From contig JADJPQ010000017.1 of NCBI GenBank assembly GCA_016713175.1, positions 1 through 15,092 of the forward strand: a stretch of 15,092 nt of DNA, read 5' to 3'. The notes under the pieces are model-generated. The model ran no database searches. It was not told the origin of the DNA and saw only the letters and a list, made by a program, of their open reading frames with translations. The stretch is from Planctomycetota bacterium (GTDB taxonomy: Bacteria; Planctomycetota; UBA1135; UBA2386). A program made the translations under genes and the position numbers. Below are positions 7,155 to 14,182 of this stretch, in pieces; position 1 is the stretch's first letter, and each line of letters begins with the position of its first letter.

Positions 7155-9341
7155 CTACCCCCCGAGTCTGAGGATCCCGGCGTTCGTCGCCGAACTCACA
7201 CCAGACGGCGCTTGTGGGTCCAACACCAGGGCCTGAACACCGATCGCCATCCCGGCCAGCTCCGGTTGCAGCGGGACCACCACGGTGACGTTCGCGCTGA
7301 CACCTGCGTGCGGAACCATGCGCAGCCAGTCAGTCACCGGCGCAACCCACAGCCGACAGTGCGGCAGGCCGATGAGGTGCAACTCGACCGGCAACGTCGT
7401 CGATCCCCAGTGCACCAGGTCGTTGCCAAACAGCATCACCGCCAGGCCCGGCGCGGCCGGCAGCGACGTCAGCTGCAGGGTGAACGGGCCACCCAGAACC
7501 GGTCGTGAGCCCGCCACCCGATCCAGCAGCGGCGCGCCGGCGCAGCCTGGTCCGTAGCGCGTCCAGGTCGCTGTCGACGACGGGATAAGTTCCAGCGTCT
7601 CGGTGCCTTGAACGACGATCCGGCCACGTTGCCGGTCGAACGCGACCACATGGCCGAACAGGTCCAAAGGCGCACCTATGGTCGTCACCTGTTGCCAGGT
7701 CGAACTGTCCAGTTCCCACGTGTCCGCGGCTGCCGTACCGTTGGCGGCGCCGATCCACACCGTGCGCCCGCGGCTCGAGTCATGGACGAGTTGGCCCCCT
7801 GAGAACAGCGAGGATGGTGCCGTGGTGACTCGTGCCCAGCGGTTTGCCGTAATGATCCCGGGTGTGCGCGAATCGGTCGAGCCGCCGAGCAGGAACGCTG
7901 GCCGCGGGCGACATCGAAGCATGCTGTGCCCGGTGCGCCTGGATGGCGAAGCCGTCGGTATCACTTCAGTCCAGTCTGTGCCGTCGTACTCCCAGGTCTC
8001 GGTTCCATCGGTGTAGACATGCAGGCTGCCCCCGTACATCACGGATCGCTCGCGAATCGGGTCGTACACCATCGCATGCTGGCTTCGGTGTGGCGGCGAG
8101 GTCGCCGGGAGGATCTCCGTCCAGCTCTGGCCGTCGAAATGCCAGGTGTCCCCAAAGAGCGTGTCAAAGGCCGCGCCGCCGAACAACACGCACACGCGTC
8201 GTGCCGCGTCGTAGGTCAGCGTGTGGTCGTAGCGCCCCGGTGGCGCGAGGTTCACCGGGACCTCGAGCCAGCCAGTGCCGTTGTATTCCCAGGTATCGGC
8301 GAACGATCGGAACGGGTTGATCGGGTCCTGGCCACCGAACAGCACCGTTCGGGCCCGCGCCTCATCGTGCGCCAGCCGGTGCGAACTCCGCATTGGCGGG
8401 GCGCTTGCGTTCGGGATCGGCACCCAGGCCGCGCCGTCGTACTCCCAGGTATCGCCAGTGACAGTGGCGAGTGCGACAGTCCGGCCGCGGGTCAGATCGT
8501 AGACGGTCGCTCCGAAGCTTCGATTCGGTGGCTTGAGCCCTGCCTGGATCCAGTTGGTGCCGTCGTACTCCCAGGTGTGCGGCCACCCGCCGCTGGACAG
8601 GACCATGCGGCGTCGAGGACATCGTACGACAGCGTGCCAAACCACTGATCTGGCGGCGACCCCGTCGTCTCGACCTGGAGCCAACGGGCACCGTCGAATT
8701 CCCAGGTGCCTTGCGGCTGGAGCAGCACTGTGCGCGCGCGATGCGGGTCGTAGGCGAGCGTGACTTCGCTGGCCGCAGGTGGCGAGAGGGTCAGCGGGGG
8801 CCGGGTCCACGCCGTTCCGTCGTAGAGCCAGGTGTCCGCGAACGGAATACTGGTTCGGCCGCCGTACAGCACCGTTCGGGCAATCGCCGAGTGGTAGGCG
8901 AGAGCATGGCCGTGTCGCGCGGCCGGCGCGGCGCCGACGGTGATCGGGGTCCAGCTCATGCCATCGTACTCCCACGTGTCGCCGAATTCGGTGCCGCTGT
9001 TGTCGTGTCCGCCAAACAGCACAGTTCGTCCGCGTGCAAGATCGAACGCGAGCGCGTGGTCGGCGCGTGCCGGTGGCGCCACGACGGTGGCGATGCGCCG
9101 GCATACCTGCACCGTCATACTCCCAGGTGTCGGCCAGGTCCGTCTGCGGGCGGAAGTCGAACCTGCCGCCGAACAGGATCGTGCGACCGCGATAGACGTC
9201 GAAGGTCACCGCGTGGTCGTAGCGGAACATGGGTACGGGTACGACTCGCCACTCCTGGCCACGCAGTCCTCCGACGGTGGTTGCCGCGGCCAAGGCAGCA
9301 GCAAGAACGAACGAAGTGTGCGGGTCGCGGCAGACGTTCAT
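7155..9341 (-). CDS. Secreted kelch-repeat protein with a planctomycete-type C-terminal domain (two compensating frameshifts)
   Basis: The ATG at 9339-9341 begins a signal peptide (MNVCRDPHTSFVLAAALAAA, then cleavage near LRGQ). About 12 units of roughly 49 residues follow, with the pattern R..H.L.YD..RGRTVLFGG......DTWEYDG..W......PP: the four-strand kelch blade signature, enough for one or two propellers. The full frame is formally open for 728 residues, but the protein changes frame twice. From about 9105 to about 8620 the real sequence is in another frame (RADHALAFDLARGRTVLFGG there). A one-base deletion near 8620 restores it: YDVLRRRMVLSSGG reads across when one base is added. The last 140 residues or so (YGPGCAGAP, VLGGPFTLQLTSLP, VQALVLDP, NAGILRLGG) match a C-terminal module I recall from planctomycete exoproteins. 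No Shine-Dalgarno is seen. It converges on the TIR gene. Ligand unknown. Confidence 0.85.
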   Translation of the reverse strand: MNVCRDPHTSFVLAAALAAATTVGGLRGQEWRVVPVPMFRYDHAVTFDVYRGRTILFGGRFDFRPQTDLADTWEYDGAGMPAHRHRRGATGTRRPRARVRSCTRTNCAVWRTRQQRHRIRRHVGVRWHELDPDHRRRRAGRATRPCSRLPLGDCPNGAVRRPNQYSVRGHLALRRNGVDPAPADPLATCGQRSHARLRPASRAHSAAPAARHLGIRRCPLAPGRDDGVAARSVVWHAVVRCPRRRMVLSSGGWPHTWEYDGTNWIQAGLKPPNRSFGATVYDLTRGRTVALATVTGDTWEYDGAAWVPIPNASAPPMRSSHRLAHDEARARTVLFGGQDPINPFRSFADTWEYNGTGWLEVPVNLAPPGRYDHTLTYDAARRVCVLFGGAAFDTLFGDTWHFDGQSWTEILPATSPPHRSQHAMVYDPIRERSVMYGGSLHVYTDGTETWEYDGTDWTEVIPTASPSRRTGHSMLRCRPRPAFLLGGSTDSRTPGIITANRWARVTTAPSSLFSGGQLVHDSSRGRTVWIGAANGTAAADTWELDSSTWQQVTTIGAPLDLFGHVVAFDRQRGRIVVQGTETLELIPSSTATWTRYGPGCAGAPLLDRVAGSRPVLGGPFTLQLTSLPAAPGLAVMLFGNDLVHWGSTTLPVELHLIGLPHCRLWVAPVTDWLRMVPHAGVSANVTVVVPLQPELAGMAIGVQALVLDPQAPSGVSSATNAGILRLGG

Positions 9342-9413
9342 GGCCGGAGGATAGCGTGCAACGGCTCGGTAGGTGTGCGGCCCGACGATGACGAAGGGTC
9401 GATGTGAACTGGC

Positions 9414-9419
9414 AGGTGA
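9414..9419 (+). promoter_or_regulatory. Ribosome binding site for the lipoprotein
   Basis: AGGTGA sits four bases before ATG 9424 and seven before ATG 9427. The spacing slightly favours 9427, which would begin MSGCRRYF. Confidence 0.45.
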
Positions 9420-9423
9420 TGCG

Positions 9424-9753
9424 ATGATGAGCGGATGCCGTCGTTATTTCCGTGCCGCGTTCCTGTCGCCGTTGCTGCTACTCACCGCCTGCGGCACCTG
9501 TCTGCTCGAAGTGACCCGACCGGTCACGTTCGTGTTGCCGGATGGCACCGGCACCGGGAACACTGACCTACCGCGAACCGGATGGTCCGTTGTTCGACGA
9601 CGATCAGCCGTTCTACGCGCCGGTGATCGGGCTGATCATGGAGCCGATCGACTGGCTGTTCAGCACCGGTGTCGCGGTGCATCGCTGTTCGCGTCCGACC
9701 AGGATGTCGTCGCGGGGCCGGTCGGCTACGTCGCGTCGCTGACGCCGTTCTGA
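9424..9753 (+). CDS. Lipoprotein of unknown function with two compensating frameshifts
   Basis: MMSGCRRYFRAAFLSPLLLL followed by TACG is a clear type II signal peptide: basic start, hydrophobic core and an L-T-A-C lipobox with Cys at residue 23. After VTRPVTFVLPDG the sensible reading moves one frame (about 9555-9690) to GTLTYREPDGPLFDDDQPFY and APVIGLIMEPIDWLFSTG. It then returns for SDQDVVAGPVGYVASLTPF and TGA at 9751-9753. The shifted middle reads as coherent protein, whereas the nominal frame there is Arg-rich nonsense. It would be a small membrane-anchored protein of the envelope. Family not named with confidence. The stop itself may be false: adding one base after TTC gives FLTLVP, then another shift gives GLELPPPTTV leading straight into the next gene. 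Confidence 0.65.
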   Translation: MMSGCRRYFRAAFLSPLLLLTACGTCLLEVTRPVTFVLPDGTGTGNTDLPRTGWSVVRRRSAVLRAGDRADHGADRLAVQHRCRGASLFASDQDVVAGPVGYVASLTPF

Positions 9754-9790
9754 CGCTGGTGCCGGTCTGGAACTGCCGCCGCCGACCACG

Positions 9791-10531
9791 GTGAGGCTCG
9801 ATGGGCGGCAGCGGGTGGCGCTGCATGACGAGGTTCCGGCGCGGCGCGTGGCGGCGATCGCGGCAGCGGCGAACGATCCGCGCCGCCTCGCGGTGTCGCG
9901 AGAGTCGGCCGGGCCGGAGACCTTGGCCTGCACGCTGGTGTTGCTGCGCACGGCGACGTCGGCGCCGACTCTGGACGAAGCTGCGCGCAAGGCCGCGTTC
10001 GCCGGGCACTTCGCCAACATGGGGCGGCTGGCGCGCGAGGGTGAACTGCTGATCGCCGGTCCGTACGGTCAGGACAAGCACGCGGCGGATCTGCGCGGCC
10101 TGTTCGTGCTCGACACCGGCGACGAGGCGCGAGCGCGCGAACTGGCCGGCAGTGATCCGGCGGTGCAGGCCGGGATCTTCCGGTTGGAGTTCGTGTCGTT
10201 CTCGACCGCGGCGCCGTTGCGGCGCTACCTCGCGCGCGAACTCGGCAAGCTCGATGCGGCGGCGGCGGCGGGCAAGGAACTGGCGCCTGGCGAAGGTGGC
10301 CGCACGTATGTGTGGGTGACGGGCGCCGTCGACGCCGAACGTTCGGCAAGTGTGCTTGCCGATCCGCGCGTGCTGATCGGCGGCAGGCTCGCCGACGGGC
10401 GCTGGATGCTGTTGCTCGATGCCGCGGAGGTCGCGGCCGCCAAGACGCTGGTCCAAGACCTGGGCTTCAGCGCCGACGCGATCGAGTTCGACCACTGGTT
10501 CGGCAGCGGCCTGCTCGCCAACCTCCGCTGA
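9791..10531 (+). CDS. Two-domain YCII-related (YciI-like) protein
   Basis: The first domain, about residues 48-140, has TLVLLRT, FAGHFANMGRLAREGELLIA then GPYG, RGLFVLDTGDEARARELAGS then DP, and AGIFRLEFVSF. This is the YCII ferredoxin-like fold with its His-containing helix and Asp-Pro element. A second, more divergent copy spans about residues 175-246 (YVWVTGAVD, VLIGGRLADGRWMLLLDA, FDHWFGSG). YCII domains have poorly defined enzymatic or binding roles. GTG 9791 has no ribosome binding site and lies mid-way in a Pro-rich frame that reads back into the lipoprotein, so the true start is doubtful. TTG near 9921, after GGAGA, or fusion to the lipoprotein are alternatives. It ends TGA 10529-10531, three bases from the stop of the converging sigma factor gene. 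Confidence 0.78.
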   Translation: MRLDGRQRVALHDEVPARRVAAIAAAANDPRRLAVSRESAGPETLACTLVLLRTATSAPTLDEAARKAAFAGHFANMGRLAREGELLIAGPYGQDKHAADLRGLFVLDTGDEARARELAGSDPAVQAGIFRLEFVSFSTAAPLRRYLARELGKLDAAAAAGKELAPGEGGRTYVWVTGAVDAERSASVLADPRVLIGGRLADGRWMLLLDAAEVAAAKTLVQDLGFSADAIEFDHWFGSGLLANLR

Positions 10532-10534
10532 CCC

Positions 10535-11170
10535 TCAGTCGCTGCCGAGTTCGTCGAAGATCGACTCGGGGAGAATGGCCTTGAGCCGCGCGCGGGCGCG
10601 CAGGAATCGCATCCGCAGCGCGCCGACGTCCGCACGCAGCAGCACGGTCAGATCCTCGTACGGGTGTTCTTCGAGCCCGCGCAGGATCAGGATCTCGCGG
10701 TCTTCTTCGTCGAGTTGTTGCAACGCCCGGTTCAGCAGATCGACGTGTTCTTGCCGCGTCAGTCGGTGGATCACATCGAGGGTGCTGGACGCCAGCGAAC
10801 TCGCGGTCGCCACACCGCCCCCCGGCACTCCGGCGCGAGCTTCGGTGGCGCGACGGCGCAGCCAATTGAGGGCCCGGTTGCGCATCGTCTTGGTCAGGAA
10901 CGCCGACAGTACCGGCGTCATCCGACCGTCCCTCGGTTCTAGGTCGGAGAGGCGGAACAGCACGACGGCCCAGACATCCTGCGTCAGATCCTCGCAGACA
11001 TCGGTGGCCTCCGGCAGGCCGCGCAGGTGGTATCGAGCCTGGCTGAGCAGCGCCGGCGTCATCCGTTCGACCAGCCAGTGGATGCTCGCCAGGCTGCCCT
11101 TGCACGCGGCACGTACGTGCGCGGTGGTCGGGTCGTGCGGCGGCGAGGGTTCGGGGGCTTCTTCAGTCAC
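10535..11170 (-). CDS. RNA polymerase ECF-type sigma factor
   Basis: A 211-residue protein from GTG 11168-11170 (VTEEAPEPSPPHDP). Sigma region 2 spans about residues 15-110: EDLTQDVWAVVLFRLSDLEP matches the core-binding helix and NRALNWLRRRATEA the -10-recognising end. Region 4 spans about 140-205: LLNRALQQLDEEDREILILR, then GLEEHPYEDLTVLL and LRMRFLRARARLKAI, a helix-turn-helix for the -35 element. No anti-sigma gene is adjacent. Instead a membrane kinase is transcribed divergently 145 bases away, an arrangement common in Planctomycetota, where kinases are thought to control ECF factors. The frame stays open upstream to 11356, but that part is low-complexity Arg/Ser and overlaps the kinase start, so the shorter GTG start is preferred. 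There is no C-terminal extension. Confidence 0.88.
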   Translation of the reverse strand: MTEEAPEPSPPHDPTTAHVRAACKGSLASIHWLVERMTPALLSQARYHLRGLPEATDVCEDLTQDVWAVVLFRLSDLEPRDGRMTPVLSAFLTKTMRNRALNWLRRRATEARAGVPGGGVATASSLASSTLDVIHRLTRQEHVDLLNRALQQLDEEDREILILRGLEEHPYEDLTVLLRADVGALRMRFLRARARLKAILPESIFDELGSD

Positions 11171-11315
11171 GGCTCGGCGGTCGGTGACGATACCGGTGGC
11201 CCGCCTGCGCTCCAACGGTGCGCGACGGTTCGGGGCTCTGCCCTGCCGAATGGCAACGGTTGCAATCCGGGGACTTGCAGTGACGCTCCGGGTCGGCGAG
11301 ACATTGCGGGCCGTC
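11171..11315. promoter_or_regulatory. Divergent promoter region of sigma factor and kinase genes
   Basis: These 145 bases must carry the start signals of both genes. CAACGGT occurs twice, about 40 bases apart (around 11213 and 11254). The second copy lies inside GCAAC-G-GTTGC (11253-11263), an inverted repeat with a one-base centre. It could be an operator or an ECF promoter element, but it is short. The extent of the region depends on the kinase start, since GTG 11280 and ATG 11250 are in frame upstream. Confidence 0.3.
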
Positions 11316-13987
11316 ATGGTAGCCCCGCTTTCCGACCGCGACGAACTGTTGGCCATCGCTGCCTGGCGACAGGTGCTGCTGGATCGGGCTGCCGGGCGCG
11401 AACAGGCTCCGGAGGTCTACGCGGGGATGTTTCCGTCGGCGGCATCCGTGTTGTTGGCCGAGATGGTCGGCGACTTCGGCGAACGTCCCGGCGTCGTGGT
11501 CGGGCACTATCGGCTGATCGAGTTGCTGGGGCGCGGCGGGCAGGGTTCGGTCTGGTGCGCGGCCGACCTGCAGCTCTCCGATCGCCAGGTGGCGCTGAAG
11601 CTGATCCCCATGTCCGGTCGCAATGCCCCGGGCGCGGCTCTGCGACTGCGGCGCGAGATCGCGCTGGCGCTGCGGGCCGATGTGCCGGGCGTCTGCCCGG
11701 TCTACGACACCGGGCAGGACGGAGACTACGCGTGGATCGCGATGCGGCGGTGCGAGGGTACGACGCTGGCACAACGCCTGTCGGAGTCGCCGTCGGCGGA
11801 TCGACCCACGGTGGCCCAGATCGAACAGCGCGTGCAGTGGCTCGAGCACGCCGCGCGGGTCGTTCATCACGTGCATGAACGCGGGGTCGTGCATCGGGAT
11901 CTGAAGCCGGGCAATCTGATGATCGCCGACGATGGGTCGTGCGTGCTGCTGGACTTCGGGGTGGCGCGCGCGCTGGACGATGGTGCGAAGGGGGTGACGG
12001 TCACCGGCGCGTCGCCGGGAACGCCGGCGTTCATGGCGCCGGAGCAGGTGCTTGGTCACGAAGTGGGGCCTGCGGCGGACATCTGGGCGCTCGGGGTGAT
12101 GTTGTTCGAAGGTGTGACGGGGCAGCGGCCGTTCTCGGTGCGACGCGATTCGAGCTGGAACAGCAGATCGTGCACGCGGCGGCGCCGTCGGCGCGGCGGG
12201 CGAACCGGGCGGTGGCGGTGGATCTGGCGGCGGTGATCGAGACGACGTTGCAGAAGCGGCAAGAACATCGGTACCAGTCGGCGGTGTTGCTGGCGGAAGA
12301 TCTGCGGCGGGTGCTGGAACGGCGGCCGGTGCTGGTGCGTCGGATCGGGCCGTGGACGCGGTTGTGGCGGTTTGCGCAGCGGCGGCCGTTGGTGGTGGGG
12401 CTGTTGGTGTTGTTGTTTGTTGCGGTGGGGAGTGGGTTGGCGGTGAGTCTGGTGCTGCTCGGGCGGGCGAATCGGGAGGTGGAGCGGGCGGATCAGGCCG
12501 AGCAGTTCGTCGAGCGGTTGACGGATCGGACGGAATTGGCGGCGTTGCGGAAGGAGTTGGAGGAGGAGTTGGCGATTGATTCGGCGATGGGGGAACGGTT
12601 CCAGGCGTGGCACGACCGTGGGGACCGGTTGCTGGCGCGGCGACAGGCTCATGCGGAGTTCCTGGCGCAGTTGCGGCGGCTGGCGTTGCCGCCGGGGCCG
12701 GACACGCCGGCAGCTACCGAGCGGAGACGAGAGGCGGAGCGGGATCTAAGGTACACGCAGGCGCGGACTGCCAACTACATCCGGGAGCTCGCGGAGGCCG
12801 AGGCTGCTGGTGACGCCGCGAGGGTCGAGCAGGCGAAGTCGACGTTGCGTGATGCTCGAGATATCGAAGAACGAGCGGCGAAGCGGCTTGCCGATGTCGG
12901 CAGTGTGCGTTTCGCCGACCCTGCAGTGCAGGCGATGCACGACCATGTGCGGGCGTTGGTCGACGAACTGGGGGCATTCGCGGAGCGTCGTCCGAACTTG
13001 ACGACACAGCTCGCGGGGCGGTTGCTCTGGAGGCTTGCGGGGCGGGTCGTCAAGGAGAGCGTCGAACAACACAAGAGTGCATGGGACACAGCGATCGAGC
13101 GGATCGCTGCACCCGAGGGGCGTTACGGCGGACTGCGGATCGCGCCACAAGAGGGGCTGGTGCCACTTGGGCCGGACCCGAGGTCGGGGCTGGAGGAGTT
13201 CGCACAGCTGTTCACCGGTAGCCTGCCGAGCCGGCTGGAGGGTGGCGAGCTGGACTACGCGCTGGACAGCGCAATCGTGCTGGTGCTGCTGCCGGGTGGG
13301 GAAGTGAAGATGGGCCCTGGCCGCGAAGTCGACATCGCTATGCAGCCGCGTTTTCACGGCATTCCCCCCGTTGCGGCGGTTCGGCTGCCGCCCTTCTTCC
13401 TCAGCAAACAAGAAGTCACGCAAGCGCAATGGCTTGCGATCGAGTGGAGCAGTCCTGCGATCGAGCAGGAACCCGACGGCAGCCGACGACGACATCCGGT
13501 GGAGCACATCACCGTCTTCGAGGCGATGACTTTCGCACGCCGGCTCCGACTTGCGGTGCCGAACGAAGCGCAGTGGGAGTATGCGTGTCGAGCCGGCGCC
13601 CGAACCGCGTTCTCGTTCGGTGATGATCTCACGGAGATCCGAGCTCATGGCAACCTGTTCGAAGACCTGCCGATCGCGGAGACGCCACCGGATGGGTTCC
13701 ATCGTTCGGCGCCGGTCGGCAGCTACCGCGCGAACGGCTACGGACTCTTCGACATGCATGGCAATGTGCGGGAGTGGACCTGTGACTCCATCGGTTGGTA
13801 CGACGAGACTCACGCCGGTCCTGATGGTCGTCGCGCAACCAGTAGCCAGCGCTCCTTTGTCGTTCGCGGCGGGTCATTCCTGACAGGGGGCGCTGCAGCG
13901 CAGTGCTGGTGGCGTGAGTCGGAACCGCCAGGCCACCGGTTCGGCGATCTGGGCTTCCGGGTGGCAAGAAGCGTAGGCGAACGATGA
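11316..13987 (+). CDS. Membrane serine/threonine protein kinase with coiled coil and C-terminal FGE-like domain (one frameshift near 12138)
   Basis: Corrected length is about 890 residues. The kinase domain (about 64-340) has GRGGQGSV (72-79), Lys95 in VALK, Glu114, HRDLKPGN (193-200), DFG (213-215), APE (241-243) and DIWALGVMLFEG, so it looks active. After GQRPFS (residue 274) the frame must change by one base near 12138 to continue as GATRFELEQQIVHAA; adding one base makes the whole gene a multiple of three. A membrane helix (PLVVGLLVLLFVAVGSGLAV, about 358-385) follows, then a charged coiled-coil region to about 560. From about 650 comes an FGE-sulfatase domain with VPNEAQWEYACRAGA, YGLFDMHGNVREW, VVRGGSFL and LGFRVAR. 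The two FGE catalytic cysteines are not at their expected places, so ligand sensing is more likely than formylglycine formation. ATG 11316 was chosen; GTG 11280 is possible. It diverges from the ECF gene. Confidence 0.88.
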
Positions 13988-13993
13988 CCACGC

Positions 13994-14182
13994 ATGGAAT
14001 TTGTACTCGTGCTGACCAAGTTTGCAGGATTCTCAGTGACAGACGGCGCGGTCACGACATGGCTCCCGGTCTCTATCCCTTGCGGGTGCATCCGTGACAA
14101 GCTTGCGGAGATCCGACTCAACATCCCGAGTTTCGCGGATTGGTGTGTGCCGTACGACGACCTGGAGGATTACGATGCGTAA
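13994..14182 (+). CDS. Possible small protein of 62 residues, no recognised family
   Basis: The frame starts two codons after the kinase stop (TGA 13985-13987), in the same frame, and overlaps the next gene by eight bases (ATGCGTAA, 14175-14182). The peptide begins hydrophobically (MEFVLVLTKFAGF), contains three cysteines (IPCGC and DWCVP) and ends acidic (DDLEDYDA). There is no clear ribosome binding site, so translation would rely on coupling to the kinase stop. The overlap and the placement of the next gene's ribosome binding site inside it favour a real gene; the alternative is a plain spacer between kinase and lipoprotein. An overlapping start at 13984 in another frame gives only a short Arg-rich peptide and is less likely. 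Confidence 0.45.
   Translation: MEFVLVLTKFAGFSVTDGAVTTWLPVSIPCGCIRDKLAEIRLNIPSFADWCVPYDDLEDYDA
14164..14168 (+). promoter_or_regulatory. Ribosome binding site for the Ig-domain lipoprotein
   Basis: GGAGG lies six bases before ATG 14175, inside the end of the preceding 62-codon frame. It is the strongest Shine-Dalgarno site in the window and fixes the start. Confidence 0.8.

Noticed and set aside
6700..7155. Diversity-generating retroelement target
   Set aside because: FGE-like domains can be such targets, but no reverse transcriptase, template repeat or variable repeat pair is visible in the window, and the C-terminal part that would vary is missing.
7155..9341. Tandem DNA repeats or CRISPR-like array, suggested by recurring cgtcgtactcccaggt-type strings
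   Set aside because: The recurring strings encode the DTWEYDG kelch motif at protein-blade spacing; the sequence between varies as coding DNA, and there are no constant repeats with unique spacers.
10525..10540. Bidirectional terminator between the converging YCII and sigma factor genes
   Set aside because: The stops are only three bases apart and no hairpin with a T-run is seen there.
10467..11105. Minus-strand open frame of 212 codons
   Set aside because: Same strand but different frame from the ECF sigma factor, whose motifs are clear; this is its shadow.
12125..12150. Programmed ribosomal frameshift in the kinase gene
   Set aside because: No slippery heptamer or obvious downstream structure is seen, and similar one-base breaks occur in unrelated genes throughout the window.
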